From positions 434,001-498,000 of the forward strand of contig JADJZE010000021.1 of the NCBI GenBank assembly GCA_016719405.1: DNA of 64,000 bases. Reading direction: 5' to 3'. How positions within the stretch are numbered: the stretch's first letter is position 1; each line of letters opens with the position of its first letter. Shown in pieces: positions 34,481 to 42,939 of the stretch. Origin of the DNA: Candidatus Aalborgicola lynettensis. Lineage in GTDB: Bacteria; Pseudomonadota; Gammaproteobacteria; Burkholderiales; Burkholderiaceae_C. The position numbers were made by a program, and so were the translations under genes. A model generated the notes under the pieces. The model saw only the letters and a program-made list of their open reading frames with translations. It was not told the origin of the DNA and did no database searches.

Positions 34481-34583
34481 GCGAATCAGGGGAAAAAGAA
34501 CGTGGCCGTGCACATTGGGCGCATGAACGCCAGCCCGCTGGGGTTGCGACAGGTATTGCCAGCACAGAACGGGGAAAAGGGTT

Positions 34584-34802
34584 TCAAGGTGATGATGGTG
34601 TGTCAGGCAGGGCAGCATCGGCCGCAGCCCCCACCACTTTGCCAGCAATACGCGCGGTACCAATGGCGGCGCTTGCCGCCAGCCCCACGGTTTTGACCGC
34701 CACGGTGGCGGTGGTGTCCACCGCAGCCACCACCGCGCAGCCCGGCACAACCAGGCAAACACTCAGCGCGGTGACATATCGAAGGGGCACAAAGAGTTTC
34801 AT
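34584..34802 (-). CDS. Small lipoprotein
   Basis: This 72-residue protein has a lipoprotein signal (MKLFVPLRYVTALSVCLVVPGC). The mature part is Ala-rich, with short repeats of the DTTATVAVKTVGLAA and GTARIAGKVVGAAAD kind that form amphipathic helices. It resembles small Burkholderiales lipoproteins of the NF038104 type. No function is known. A longer frame upstream overlaps the DUF1801 remnant and has no merit. Confidence 0.65.
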   Translation of the reverse strand: MKLFVPLRYVTALSVCLVVPGCAVVAAVDTTATVAVKTVGLAASAAIGTARIAGKVVGAAADAALPDTPSSP

Positions 34803-34836
34803 GAAAAATCCTGGTGGGAGGTGGGCTTGAGAGGCA

Positions 34837-35179
34837 TCATGGCTTGCCCGACGCCGTGCGCGCCAAGAGCAGATACGCGCGGACATGTTTGTCTGTGATG
34901 TCTTGGGCAGCCGGCGCAAACTTCCCTTCGCCCTCCAGCACCTGGAACGTGTCGGGGAGGGATGCGCCCGCGCCGAACTCCAGCGAAACGTGCTTGGCGT
35001 ACGAGAAGACACCACAAAACGGCTTTTCAGCGGAGAACAGAATCCCGCCGTATTTCACCTCCTCGGTAATGCCTGAATCCAGGCCGGATGATTGTTCTGA
35101 GTTCCTGTACCAGCGCAAAGCGTTCGGAATCAAGAAACCGGAGGTCTTCGAGTAGTTTTGAAATGCGGTCGGCGGACAT
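34837..35179 (-). pseudogene. DUF1801 protein, one-base frameshift
   Basis: The start MSADRISKLLEDLRFLDSER continues VQELRTIIRPGF. The conserved remainder lies in another frame: GITEEVKYGGILFSAEKPFC, GVFSYAKHVSLEFGAGASLP and DTFQVLEGEGKFAPAAQDIT. Joined near 35085-35095 by one base, this is a normal DUF1801 protein of about 113 residues. The family has an iron-chaperone-like (frataxin-like) fold, with YdhG as an example. It lies four bases after the VOC gene in the same direction. It could be a sequencing error. Confidence 0.8.
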
Positions 35180-35183
35180 GGCT

Positions 35184-35558
35184 TCAGGGCTTGTAGTACG
35201 GCTTGAACTCAGGGCTGGGTTCGCGCTCGGAGTAAATGTAGAGAACGATGCCGTTGGGGTCTTGCACGGCAAACCCCCGGTCTCCCCACGGATGGTCTTC
35301 GAGCGGCATGACGGCGACCAGGCCCGAAGCCGTGAGGGCCTGGAATTCGGCATCCACGTTGGAGACGCCAAAGTTGTAAGTCAAGCCGACGGGATTACAG
35401 GCCGGTTGATCGGGCTGGGGGGCCATAAACTGAAGCGTTGCCCCGGTTCCGAATTGGAGGTTGACGTACCAGCCACAGTCGAAAGTGAGCTTGGCGCCGA
35501 AATGCCGGACGTAGAAATCGCGGGACTGTTCTACTTTGGTGGTAATGATGCACGACAA
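35184..35558 (-). CDS. VOC-family (glyoxalase/bleomycin resistance fold) protein
   Basis: This 124-residue protein has the paired beta-alpha-beta-beta-beta modules of the vicinal oxygen chelate fold: EQSRDFYVRHFGAKL, then GLTYNFGVSNVDAEF and a closing DRGFAVQDPNGIVLYIY. Substrate cannot be told. Such proteins include dioxygenases, glyoxalases and antibiotic-binding proteins. It is followed by the broken DUF1801 gene, a common pairing of small stress-type genes. The 262 bases upstream to 35820 hold no gene. Confidence 0.82.
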   Translation of the reverse strand: MSCIITTKVEQSRDFYVRHFGAKLTFDCGWYVNLQFGTGATLQFMAPQPDQPACNPVGLTYNFGVSNVDAEFQALTASGLVAVMPLEDHPWGDRGFAVQDPNGIVLYIYSEREPSPEFKPYYKP

Positions 35559-35820
35559 TGTGCACTGGCCCTGGGTGAACGCAGTTCAGCCGCGGGGGGG
35601 TTGGTTTCGCAGACCGGGTTTTTTGCAGCAATTGCACATCCATCTGTGATGGTAGAGGTGGCCAGCACGCCCATTCCCCTCCACCAGTCAAAACCATTCA
35701 GCGCCGAAAGGCGCAAACCCACAGGGTCGTTTACAGTCCCCCGGCCAAGCTGCACCAGAACCCAACCCTGGCGCAACCTGACCATCCAACTGATTCACTA
35801 CCGACCCCTAACGATCAACC

Positions 35821-36759
35821 ATGAAAAAACTCTTCACGCTGGGCCTGCTGGCCCTGACGCTACTGCTGGGCGGCTGCGCCAGCACCGAACACCAACTGAC
35901 GAATTGGGGCCTGCGCGCCGAGCGTGCCCGCGCCGACCTGGACTTGAAGCAGGTGCAGGTGGAAGACTTCACCATTCCCTACCTGGAGGGCGGGCAGGGT
36001 GAAACCGTGTTCCTGATCCACGGCTTTCAGTCCAATAAAGACATTTGGTCGCGCTTCGCCGGGCAGCTGACCAACCAGTACCATGTGATCGCCATCGACC
36101 TGCCGGCCCATGGCGACAGCAACATCCTGATGGACAAACGCTACACCATTGCCGAGCAGGCGCGCATGGTGGCCGCCATCATGGACAAGCTGCAACTGAC
36201 CCAAGCCGTACACGTGGTGGGCCACTCCATGGGCGGCGCCATTGCATTCAACCTGGCCGCCAACGCACCGGGCCACGTCAAAACCCTGGTGCTAATGAAC
36301 GCCGCCGGGGTCGAGGCGCCCCGGCCCAGCGGCCTGATGCGGGAGCTGGAGAAAGGCAAAAACCCGCTGATCGTGCGCAACCGGGACGACTACGACGCCA
36401 TGCTGGCGTTCACCATGTCCGACGCACCCTACATCCCCTCACCCATGCTCAACGAGCTGACGCGCGAAGCCATGGGCCGCGAGCCCATCGCCACCAAAAT
36501 TTTTGCCGACCTGCACCCCCAGTTCAACGCCAAGGCCGAAGAGATACTGCCCCGCGTCAAGGTGCCGGTGCTGGTGCTGTGGGGTGACGAAGACAAGGTG
36601 GTGGATGTCTCGTCCACCGACGTGTTCAAAAAGTGGCTGCCCCGCTCCGAGGTGGTGGTTCTCAAAGGCGTGGGCCATGCACCGCAGCTGGAGCGCACCA
36701 AAGAAACGGCGCAGGTCTACCGCGCGTTTTTGGCCCGCGCGCAGTCGGCCAAGCTGTAA
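35821..36759 (+). CDS. Alpha/beta hydrolase lipoprotein
   Basis: This 312-residue protein begins with a lipoprotein signal MKKLFTLGLLALTLLLGGCA. The hydrolase fold shows the oxyanion HGFQSNKDIW, nucleophile elbow VVGHSMGGAI, acid LWGDEDKVVD and GVGHAPQLE with the catalytic His. It is probably anchored on the periplasmic side of a membrane and acts as an esterase or lipase. It is followed by a repeat and a convergent FAD oxidase gene. Confidence 0.88.
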   Translation: MKKLFTLGLLALTLLLGGCASTEHQLTNWGLRAERARADLDLKQVQVEDFTIPYLEGGQGETVFLIHGFQSNKDIWSRFAGQLTNQYHVIAIDLPAHGDSNILMDKRYTIAEQARMVAAIMDKLQLTQAVHVVGHSMGGAIAFNLAANAPGHVKTLVLMNAAGVEAPRPSGLMRELEKGKNPLIVRNRDDYDAMLAFTMSDAPYIPSPMLNELTREAMGREPIATKIFADLHPQFNAKAEEILPRVKVPVLVLWGDEDKVVDVSSTDVFKKWLPRSEVVVLKGVGHAPQLERTKETAQVYRAFLARAQSAKL

Positions 36760-36786
36760 TGGCGGCGTGCGCAGCCGCCTGATCTG

Positions 36787-36870
36787 CCGGGTAGTGCTCT
36801 GTTTTTGATAGCTGATTGCGCACGTCCACCGTGCGAAATGGCCAATTTGACCCGTCATATTTGGCACCGG
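36787..36870 (-). repeat. Dispersed palindromic repeat, copy 5
   Basis: Nearly the same as copy 6 over about 85 bases, 229 bases away in the same orientation. Central stem CGCACG-TCCAC-CGTGCG is visible on the plus strand, flanked by GTTTTTGATAGCTGATTG and AAATGGCCAATTTGACCC. It lies between two convergent genes. Confidence 0.85.
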
Positions 36871-36884
36871 CCGGAATGGGCAGA

Positions 36885-38651
36885 TCAGCCCCCCAAGGCC
36901 CGCGCCGCCACCCGGCCTGCCGCGTGCCCGCTGGTAAACGCCTCTTCAAACACCGAATAGCCCGCCCAGTCGCTGTGGGCAAAGGCCATGGGCCCCCACG
37001 TTGGCACCGGGCGAGGCGGGTACTGCTCTGTTTTTGATAGCTGCTTGCGCACGTCCACCGTGCGGAAATGGCCAATTTGACCCCTAATATTTGGCACCGG
37101 AATGGCCATGGCGTGGCCGTAGCGGGTGATGTCGATGCGGGTGGTTTTGGCCGCCAAGTCCGGGTGCGCCAGCGACAAGTTGGCCAGAATCTGGTCGCGC
37201 CACGCGGCCCACGGGGTGGCTTGCAGCAGGCGCCGCCCAGCCAGGGCGCACGCCGCAGCGTCCATCGCTCCACCCCCTGCAGCCGCCTGCACGGCATCGC
37301 CCAGCGCCCGGTAGTGGGTGAGCACCGTGGCGCCGGGCAGCGCCTGCAGGGCTTGGTGCGAGGCGTCCACATACCCCAGGCCACCGTGCGCCACCGTGTC
37401 GGTGCCCGTTGAAGCGCCCGCGCCGGCTGTGGAGCGCGTGTCGTACAACACGTTGTCCCAACTGGGGGGCGCACCGGGGCGGTCGTGCAGGGCGTGTTGG
37501 ATGTGGATGTTGGCCACCAGCCACGGGGCGTACACCGTCTGGGCGGCGGCCTGGCGCAAAAAGTCGGGTGCATTTTCCACGACCCTTGCCGCCACAAATA
37601 CCGGCAAGGCCACTACCACTTGCCGGGCCTGCCAGCGCTGCAACGCGCCGGTGGCGGTGTTCAGGGCGTCGACCTCCACACCCTGGCGGGTGCGGGCGAT
37701 GCGCTGCACCACTTGCCCGGTGTGCAGGCGCGCACCCAGTGGCGCGGCCAGGCGGCGGGTGAGCCAGGCATTGCCTTCAGGCCAGGTGAGCAAACCCTCA
37801 CGCTCGCCGTGCTCCGCGCCGGAGGCGCCGGGGGCGTGGAAGCCGTGGCGGCTGGCAAAGTAGTGAATGCCGGCCCAGGCCGACACGGTGGCAATGCCGG
37901 CGCCGTAATCGTCGCGGCAGCAGTAGTCCAGGTACCAGCGCAGGTGCGCGTCATCGAGCCCATTGCGCTCCAGATATGCTATGAAAGTAATAGCTGCAAG
38001 CGCTTGCTGGACGTGCGAAAAAGCCATATTTGACACCGGAATTGTCCAGCGCCCCGCCGCCTGCCACTGCGCCACCAGGGCGGCAAAGCGCTGGTACTGC
38101 GCCAGTGTGGCGGCGCCCACCCCCTGCACCGGCAGCAGCCCCTCCTGCCACTCGCCCTGAAAATACAGGCGCTCCTGCGGGCTGTGGCACAGGTGGCGCT
38201 CGTCAACTTGCCAGCGCCCGGCCACGCGCTGGCGCAGGCCCAGTTCTTCCAGCAAATCCTGCACCTCGGGCGCGTCGTCGCCGGGCACGGGCAGGTAGTG
38301 CGCGCCCAGCGGGCAGGCCATGCCACCCACCGTGGCGCCGCGGCTGTTGCCGCCAGCGCTGTCTTCCAGCTCCAGCAACGCAAAGTCGTCCACCCCGTGC
38401 AGGCGCAGCGCACGCGCAGCCGCCAGACCGGCCACACCGCCCCCGGCAATCAGCACACCGGTGTGCTGCGTACGCGCCGGTGCCGGCCATGGCTGCCGCG
38501 AGGCCAGCGCATCACGCAGGGCGTGGTCACGCGCAGCATCGATGCCGGTAAAGCCGCCCGCAATGTGTGCCGCGTCGGCACCGGGCTGGCAGCCCGCCAC
38601 CGCGCCCAGCACTGCCGCGGCACCGCTGTGCAAAAAATGGCGTCTATCCAT
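36885..38651 (-). CDS. FAD-dependent amine-oxidase-type flavoprotein, Tat lipoprotein
   Basis: The product has 588 residues from the ATG at 38651. MDRRHFLHSGAAAVLGAVAG followed by Cys is a twin-arginine signal with a lipobox. The FAD-binding Rossmann motif is VLIAGGGVAGLAAARAL, then LLELEDSAGGNSRGA. The C-terminal FAD segment AHSDWAGYSVFEEAFTSGHA is typical of flavin amine oxidases. Two stretches look foreign: residues near 205-226 (SNMAFSHVQQALAAITFIAY) and near 535-560 (IRGQIGHFRTVDVRKQLSKT). Both are encoded by dispersed repeats inserted in frame. The substrate is unknown; activity despite the insertions is uncertain. Confidence 0.85.
   Translation of the reverse strand: MDRRHFLHSGAAAVLGAVAGCQPGADAAHIAGGFTGIDAARDHALRDALASRQPWPAPARTQHTGVLIAGGGVAGLAAARALRLHGVDDFALLELEDSAGGNSRGATVGGMACPLGAHYLPVPGDDAPEVQDLLEELGLRQRVAGRWQVDERHLCHSPQERLYFQGEWQEGLLPVQGVGAATLAQYQRFAALVAQWQAAGRWTIPVSNMAFSHVQQALAAITFIAYLERNGLDDAHLRWYLDYCCRDDYGAGIATVSAWAGIHYFASRHGFHAPGASGAEHGEREGLLTWPEGNAWLTRRLAAPLGARLHTGQVVQRIARTRQGVEVDALNTATGALQRWQARQVVVALPVFVAARVVENAPDFLRQAAAQTVYAPWLVANIHIQHALHDRPGAPPSWDNVLYDTRSTAGAGASTGTDTVAHGGLGYVDASHQALQALPGATVLTHYRALGDAVQAAAGGGAMDAAACALAGRRLLQATPWAAWRDQILANLSLAHPDLAAKTTRIDITRYGHAMAIPVPNIRGQIGHFRTVDVRKQLSKTEQYPPRPVPTWGPMAFAHSDWAGYSVFEEAFTSGHAAGRVAARALGG
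37016..37100 (-). repeat. Dispersed palindromic repeat, copy 6, inside the FAD oxidase gene
   Basis: Read in gene orientation it is translated as IRGQIGHFRTVDVRKQLSKT. The stem CGCACG/CGTGCG is intact. The repeat adds about 26 codons near the C-terminus without breaking the frame. Confidence 0.85.
37975..38040 (-). repeat. Dispersed palindromic repeat, copy 7, inside the FAD oxidase gene
   Basis: Translated in frame as SNMAFSHVQQALAAITFIAY. It shares GGTGTCAAATATGGC and GCAGCTATTA ends with the family, and the central part is shorter than in copy 6. Confidence 0.75.
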
Positions 38652-38758
38652 GCCACGGTACCCCCACATTGATGCATGCAACACCCTGCTGGTGCGCGTA
38701 GCGGCTACAAAGGCAAGAGCATACAAGGCACCGTGCAAGAGCAGGGCACCAAGCCGTT

Positions 38759-39622
38759 ATGCTGCACCCCATGCCCGAAAAAATTGCCCTGACCGCCGCC
38801 GACCAGCACCAGTTCAATGCCGCCGTGTATCCGGCCAACAAGCCGAGGGCGCCGGTGCTGGTTTTTTTCAGTGCCCTGGGCACCCCGGCCAAGGTGTACC
38901 GCCACGTGGGCCAGGCGCTGGCACAGCAGGGTGTGCATTTTTGCGCCCCCGACTGGCGGGGCATTGACAGCAGTTCGGTGCGGGCGGGGCGGGGCCACAA
39001 TTTCGGCTACCGCCATCTGGTCGAGCTGGACATGGCCGCAGTGGTGGCGGTTATACGCCGGCGTTTTCCCGATGCCCCGGTCTGGCTGGGCGGGCACAGC
39101 CTGGGTGGGCAACTGGCCTTGCTGTATGCCGCCACCCACCCGGAACAAATCACCGGCGCAGTGCTGATTGCCAGCGGCAGCGTGCACATGCCCGCCTACC
39201 CACCGGCGATGCGCTTGGGCATTGCCACCGTGGTGCTGGCATCCCGTGTTGCTGCGCGGGTGCTGGGCTATTTCCCCGGCGACCGTATCGGTTTTGGCGG
39301 ACGCGAAGCAGCCGGCGTCATGCGCGACTGGGCCCACGTGGCGCGCACCGGGCGTTACCAGCCGCAGGGCTCAACCGTGGACTACGAAGGCGCTCTGGCG
39401 CAGTTGGAAAAACCCGTTTTGGCCATCAACTTTGCGGCCGATACCTGGTCTCCCGCAACCGCCGCCCGGGCCTTGCTGGACAAGCTGCCCCCACAGTCCG
39501 CAGAACACTGGCGCTGGAGCGCAAAAGACACGGCCAACATTGCGCTGGACCACTATTCCTGGCTGAAAAATGCGCCCCTGATTGCACCGGCGGTGGCGCA
39601 GTATCTTGAGCGAAAAAAATAG
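38759..39622 (+). CDS. Alpha/beta hydrolase
   Basis: This 287-residue protein (283 if begun at the ATG at 38771) has VLVFFSALGTPAKVYRHVG, GIDSSSVRAGRGHNFGYRHL, nucleophile elbow WLGGHSLGGQLALLYA and a late NIALDHYSWLKNAP with the likely catalytic His. There is no signal peptide. The SALGTPAKVYRHVG opening is a pattern I recall for proteobacterial hydrolases of unassigned function. It is divergent from the FAD oxidase gene. Confidence 0.82.
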   Translation: MLHPMPEKIALTAADQHQFNAAVYPANKPRAPVLVFFSALGTPAKVYRHVGQALAQQGVHFCAPDWRGIDSSSVRAGRGHNFGYRHLVELDMAAVVAVIRRRFPDAPVWLGGHSLGGQLALLYAATHPEQITGAVLIASGSVHMPAYPPAMRLGIATVVLASRVAARVLGYFPGDRIGFGGREAAGVMRDWAHVARTGRYQPQGSTVDYEGALAQLEKPVLAINFAADTWSPATAARALLDKLPPQSAEHWRWSAKDTANIALDHYSWLKNAPLIAPAVAQYLERKK

Positions 39623-39679
39623 CCGCGCTAGAATTTACAGCACACACCTATCAAGCGAATTGTTGGAGCATTTGCAGGC

Positions 39680-39883
39680 ATGTACCGGGTAGTCACCATC
39701 TATTTTCAAAAGCAGGGGCTGGGCCGAAAAAGGGTTGTTTCCAAAGGCCCACTGCACCCGGATATGCAACACGCCAACCGTTGGGCTGCATACCTGCGCC
39801 AAGCGGGTGACTACTACGACGTGCGGGTCGAAAGCGGCAACTCCGCCAACGCCACCCACCTGGACAACCACCGCACCGGTTAA
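39680..39883 (+). CDS. Small hypothetical protein
   Basis: This 67-residue protein, MYRVVTIYFQKQGLGRKRVV and so on, ends NATHLDNHRTG. It is compact and basic, with no membrane segment. It ends tail-to-tail with the GGDEF gene, overlapping by four bases. I do not recognise a family. The conserved-looking start, GPLHPDMQHANRWAAYLRQA, suggests a real coding gene, but support is modest. Confidence 0.55.
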   Translation: MYRVVTIYFQKQGLGRKRVVSKGPLHPDMQHANRWAAYLRQAGDYYDVRVESGNSANATHLDNHRTG

Positions 39884-40872
39884 GACAGGTCCATACCCGG
39901 CGGCAGCGCCTGAATTTCGATCCGGTTGCGTCCGCTTTCCTTGGCCTTGTACAGGGCCTGGTCGGCAGAGCGGATCAAATCGTTCAGCGCGGTGCCGGGC
40001 TGCCACTGGGCAATGCCACCGGACACCTGGATCACCATCTCACGCCCATCTTCCAGGCAAAGCGGGGTGCTTGCCACGCTTTCGCGCAGCCGTTCGGCAG
40101 TCAGGTGTGCGTGCATGAGCTCGGTGCCCGGCATCAACACGATCATTTCTTCGCCGCCGTAGCGGGCACACAGGTCGGTGGAGCGCAGGTTGCGCCGCAG
40201 CAGGTTACCCATGTGGCGCAAAGCCTCATCACCGCAGGTGTGGCCGTATGCGTCGTTGACCTTTTTGAAGTGGTCAATGTCCACCATGAGCAGGGACACT
40301 TGCTGGCCCGTGCGCTCACACAACTCCAGTTGTTTGGGAAACACCTCTTCAAACCAGGCCCGGTTGTGCAAGCCGGTTAGCGTATCGGTTTCGGCCTTGC
40401 TGCGGTACTGGCGCTGCAACTCCAGGCTGCCCAGCAACACCGTGTTGTTTTCGCGGATGCGGTGTGCCAGCACATGCAGCAGGTTGAGGGCCATCACCTG
40501 CTGCAGGGCCAGCATGCGCCACAACACCGGTTTGGAGATCACCAGCAAATGGGTCGCCACGGCAGCCACCACATAGGCCGACGGGGCACTGGCGTCGATG
40601 ATGGAGAGTTCACCCACACAATCGCCCACCCCCAGGCGCAACAGCGGATGGGCTATTTTGGGCTCCAGACACACCAGCAGTTCGCCGTGCAGAACGATGT
40701 AGATGGCGGTGTTGATGTGTTTGGGGTCGAGCAGGATATGGCCCGGCTCAATGCGCTGCACGCGGCTGTCTTGCAGTTCGGAATCGATAGAGGCCACATC
40801 AACCCCCTTGAACAGCCCTGAGCCTTGCAAAATGGCCGGGACATGGTCTGCGTGAAAATCGTTTTTTTGCAT
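39880..40872 (-). CDS. Diguanylate cyclase with N-terminal cyclic nucleotide-binding domain
   Basis: This 330-residue protein has a cNMP-binding domain at about 15-130 (GHILLDPKHINTAIYIVLHG, GVGDCVGELSIID) and a GGDEF domain from about 165 (AETDTLTGLHNRAWFEEVF, VDIDHFKKVNDAYGHTCGDE). The active-site loop reads GGEEM, a variant of GGEEF that is often active. The RSTD motif five residues upstream is a product-inhibition I-site. It would make cyclic di-GMP in response to a cyclic nucleotide or similar ligand. No membrane segment is visible. Confidence 0.9.
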   Translation of the reverse strand: MQKNDFHADHVPAILQGSGLFKGVDVASIDSELQDSRVQRIEPGHILLDPKHINTAIYIVLHGELLVCLEPKIAHPLLRLGVGDCVGELSIIDASAPSAYVVAAVATHLLVISKPVLWRMLALQQVMALNLLHVLAHRIRENNTVLLGSLELQRQYRSKAETDTLTGLHNRAWFEEVFPKQLELCERTGQQVSLLMVDIDHFKKVNDAYGHTCGDEALRHMGNLLRRNLRSTDLCARYGGEEMIVLMPGTELMHAHLTAERLRESVASTPLCLEDGREMVIQVSGGIAQWQPGTALNDLIRSADQALYKAKESGRNRIEIQALPPGMDLS

Positions 40873-40939
40873 GGCGCCAATCCTCGGAAAGCCAGGGGGT
40901 TCAGCGGATTCTCCACTATTGCCCAGCGCTACTGCAAGG

Positions 40940-42593
40940 TTATTGCCCCACCCGGCCCCATTCCCGCTCGTAAGTACTCACCAATACCTGATTGGACAGG
41001 CGGTTCACCTGGGCAGGCACGCGCGCCATGTCCACCGGAAAATCAAACAACAAGGGCACGGTCTGTGGGCTCAAAAAACGCAAGCCGTCGGGCAATGCGG
41101 TGGGCATATGCCAGGGCCGGTGGCTGGCAATGATGAAACCCCATTCCCCAAAACTGGGCACATTGGCGTGGTAGGGCGTGGCGCGCAGACCCACCGATTC
41201 GATGGTGGCGGCCACGGTCCAGAAACTCTGGCGCGCAACCAAGGGCGAAGTGGTCTGGATCACGGCATACCCGCTGGCCGACAGCCGCTGCGCCAACAGG
41301 GAATAAAAAGTATTGGTGTAGAGCTTGCCAATGGAGAAGTTGGTGGGATCGGGAAAGTCCACCACGATCACATCAAACATGTCGGCCCCCACGCTTCCCG
41401 CTGCGCGTGGTGCGCTGCCCCAAGGGGCTCCCTCAGGGGCTGCAAGCACCATCGACTCGGGGCGGCCCGTCGGCACTCATATCATCCCCCGCCTGCAGCC
41501 ACTGAAAAGCATCGGTGTTGACGATGTGCAGTTTGGGGGACGACAGCGCGCCGCCGTTGAGGCGCGCCATGGCCGGGTCGGCGGCAAACAGGCCGGTCAT
41601 GTGCGGGTCCAGCTCCACCAGGGTGACACTTTCCACGCTGGGGTACTTCAAAATTTCGCGCACCGCCATGCCGTCACCGCCGCCCAGCACCGCCACGCGG
41701 CGCGGCGCGCCAAAGGCGGCCATGGCGGGGTGCACCAGTGCCTCGTGGTAGCGGTATTCGTCACGCTGGGCAAACTGCAGGTTGCCATTGAGAAACAGCT
41801 TGTGCCCGGTGCGCCCGTGCGTCACCACAATGCGCTGGTAGGGCGAGCTGGCCGATAACACCACCGGCTCATGGTAGAACTTGTCTTCGGCCAGGGTGGT
41901 GATGTGGTCCGCCGCCGCAAAGCCCGCCCCCAGCACCGCCACGGTCAACGCACAGGCCGTGGCATGCGCTGCAAACCGCCGCAGTTCATGGCGAAACACC
42001 CACAGCGCCCACACCGCCACCGCCGCATTGAGCAAGCCAAACAGCAGCCCGGTGCGAATCAGCCCCAACTGCGGCACCAGCAGCAGCGGAAACGCCACCG
42101 ACACGGCCAGCGCGCCCAGGTAGTCAAACGTCAGCACCTGTGACACCAGCTCCTTGAGTGCCACCTCGCGTTTCAGTATCCGCATGACCAGCGGAATCTC
42201 CAGCCCCACCAGCACCCCCACCAAGCCCACCATGCCGTACAGCAGCAAACGGAAAGCCCCCGGCATGTAGGCATTGGCCACAAACAGCAGAGCCGGCAAA
42301 CTGCCACCGGCCAGTGCCACCAGCAGCTCGATGCGCAGAAAATGCGCGGGCAGTTGCCGCTCGAAAAAGCGCGACAACCATGAACCCACACCCATGGCGA
42401 ACAGGTAGCAACCAATCACCGTGGAGAACTGCAAAATGGAGTCGCCCAGCACATAGGACGCCAGGGCGCCGGCCGCCAATTCGTAGACCAGGCCACACGC
42501 GGCCACCACAAACACGCTGGCCAGCAGCGTGACTTCCAGGGCCTGCGGCGCACGCCGCAGCGCGGGTGACTGACGGGAAGGGGGCAGACTCAT
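40940..42593 (-). pseudogene. Polyamine aminopropyltransferase (spermidine synthase-like) with membrane domain, interrupted
   Basis: Residues 1-210 form about seven transmembrane helices (LLASVFVVAACGLVYELAAG onwards). The Rossmann-type transferase domain follows: YQRIVVTHGRTGHKLFLNGN, VAVLGGGDGMAVREIL, VTLVELDPHM. The frame stops after FQWLQAGDD. The remainder (MFDVIVVDFPDPTNFSIGKL, FGEWGFIIASH) lies in another frame. Between the two is a GC-rich palindromic stretch at about 41395-41470. The gene ends a run with SPFH, DUF4178 and DUF350. Intact relatives would transfer aminopropyl groups to polyamines at the membrane. Confidence 0.8.
41395..41470. repeat. GC-rich palindromic insertion in the aminopropyltransferase gene
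   Basis: CCCC-AA-GGGG (41418-41427) and GCTCCCTCAGGGGC (41427-41440) are adjacent short palindromes in DNA that has no counterpart in the protein family. I recall similar CCCCTGAGGG/CCCCTTGGGG elements between genes of Comamonadaceae. No second copy was found in the window. Confidence 0.5.
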
Positions 42594-42674
42594 TCCGGTC
42601 AATTCGCCGCCGGGCCACTGCGCGGCACCGGTGCAGCTTGCGCAGACACAGACGAGTGCAAGGCCGGATTCAGC

Positions 42675-42899
42675 TCAGTGGATGGCCGCCGCCACAATCA
42701 GGCAGATGCCCAGGCTCATGGCGGCCACCACCAGGGCCAGCGCCACGTTTTGTTTTTCCACAATCTCGCCCCACAGGTCGTAGGGGGTGATTTTGTCGAT
42801 GATGATGAAGCACAGCCAGAACACCAGCACACCAACCAGTGCAAACACCAGTGATGCCATCACGGCACCCGGTTTAATCATTTCAAAACCCATATCCAT
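42675..42899 (-). CDS. DUF350 (UPF0719) membrane protein
   Basis: This 74-residue protein, MDMGFEMIKPGAVMASLVFA onwards, has two transmembrane helices and the conserved YDLWGEIVEKQNVALALVVA that marks DUF350, with G and E in the loop and a second helix ending VAAAIH. AAGGAG lies 8 bases before the ATG and decides the start. It lies between DUF4178 and the aminopropyltransferase gene. DUF350 proteins occur as single or double modules in membrane-stress operons; the molecular role is unknown. Confidence 0.88.
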   Translation of the reverse strand: MDMGFEMIKPGAVMASLVFALVGVLVFWLCFIIIDKITPYDLWGEIVEKQNVALALVVAAMSLGICLIVAAAIH

Positions 42900-42939
42900 A
42901 TCGATCTCCTTCAAATGAATGCGTTGTCGGCCCTGCGCG

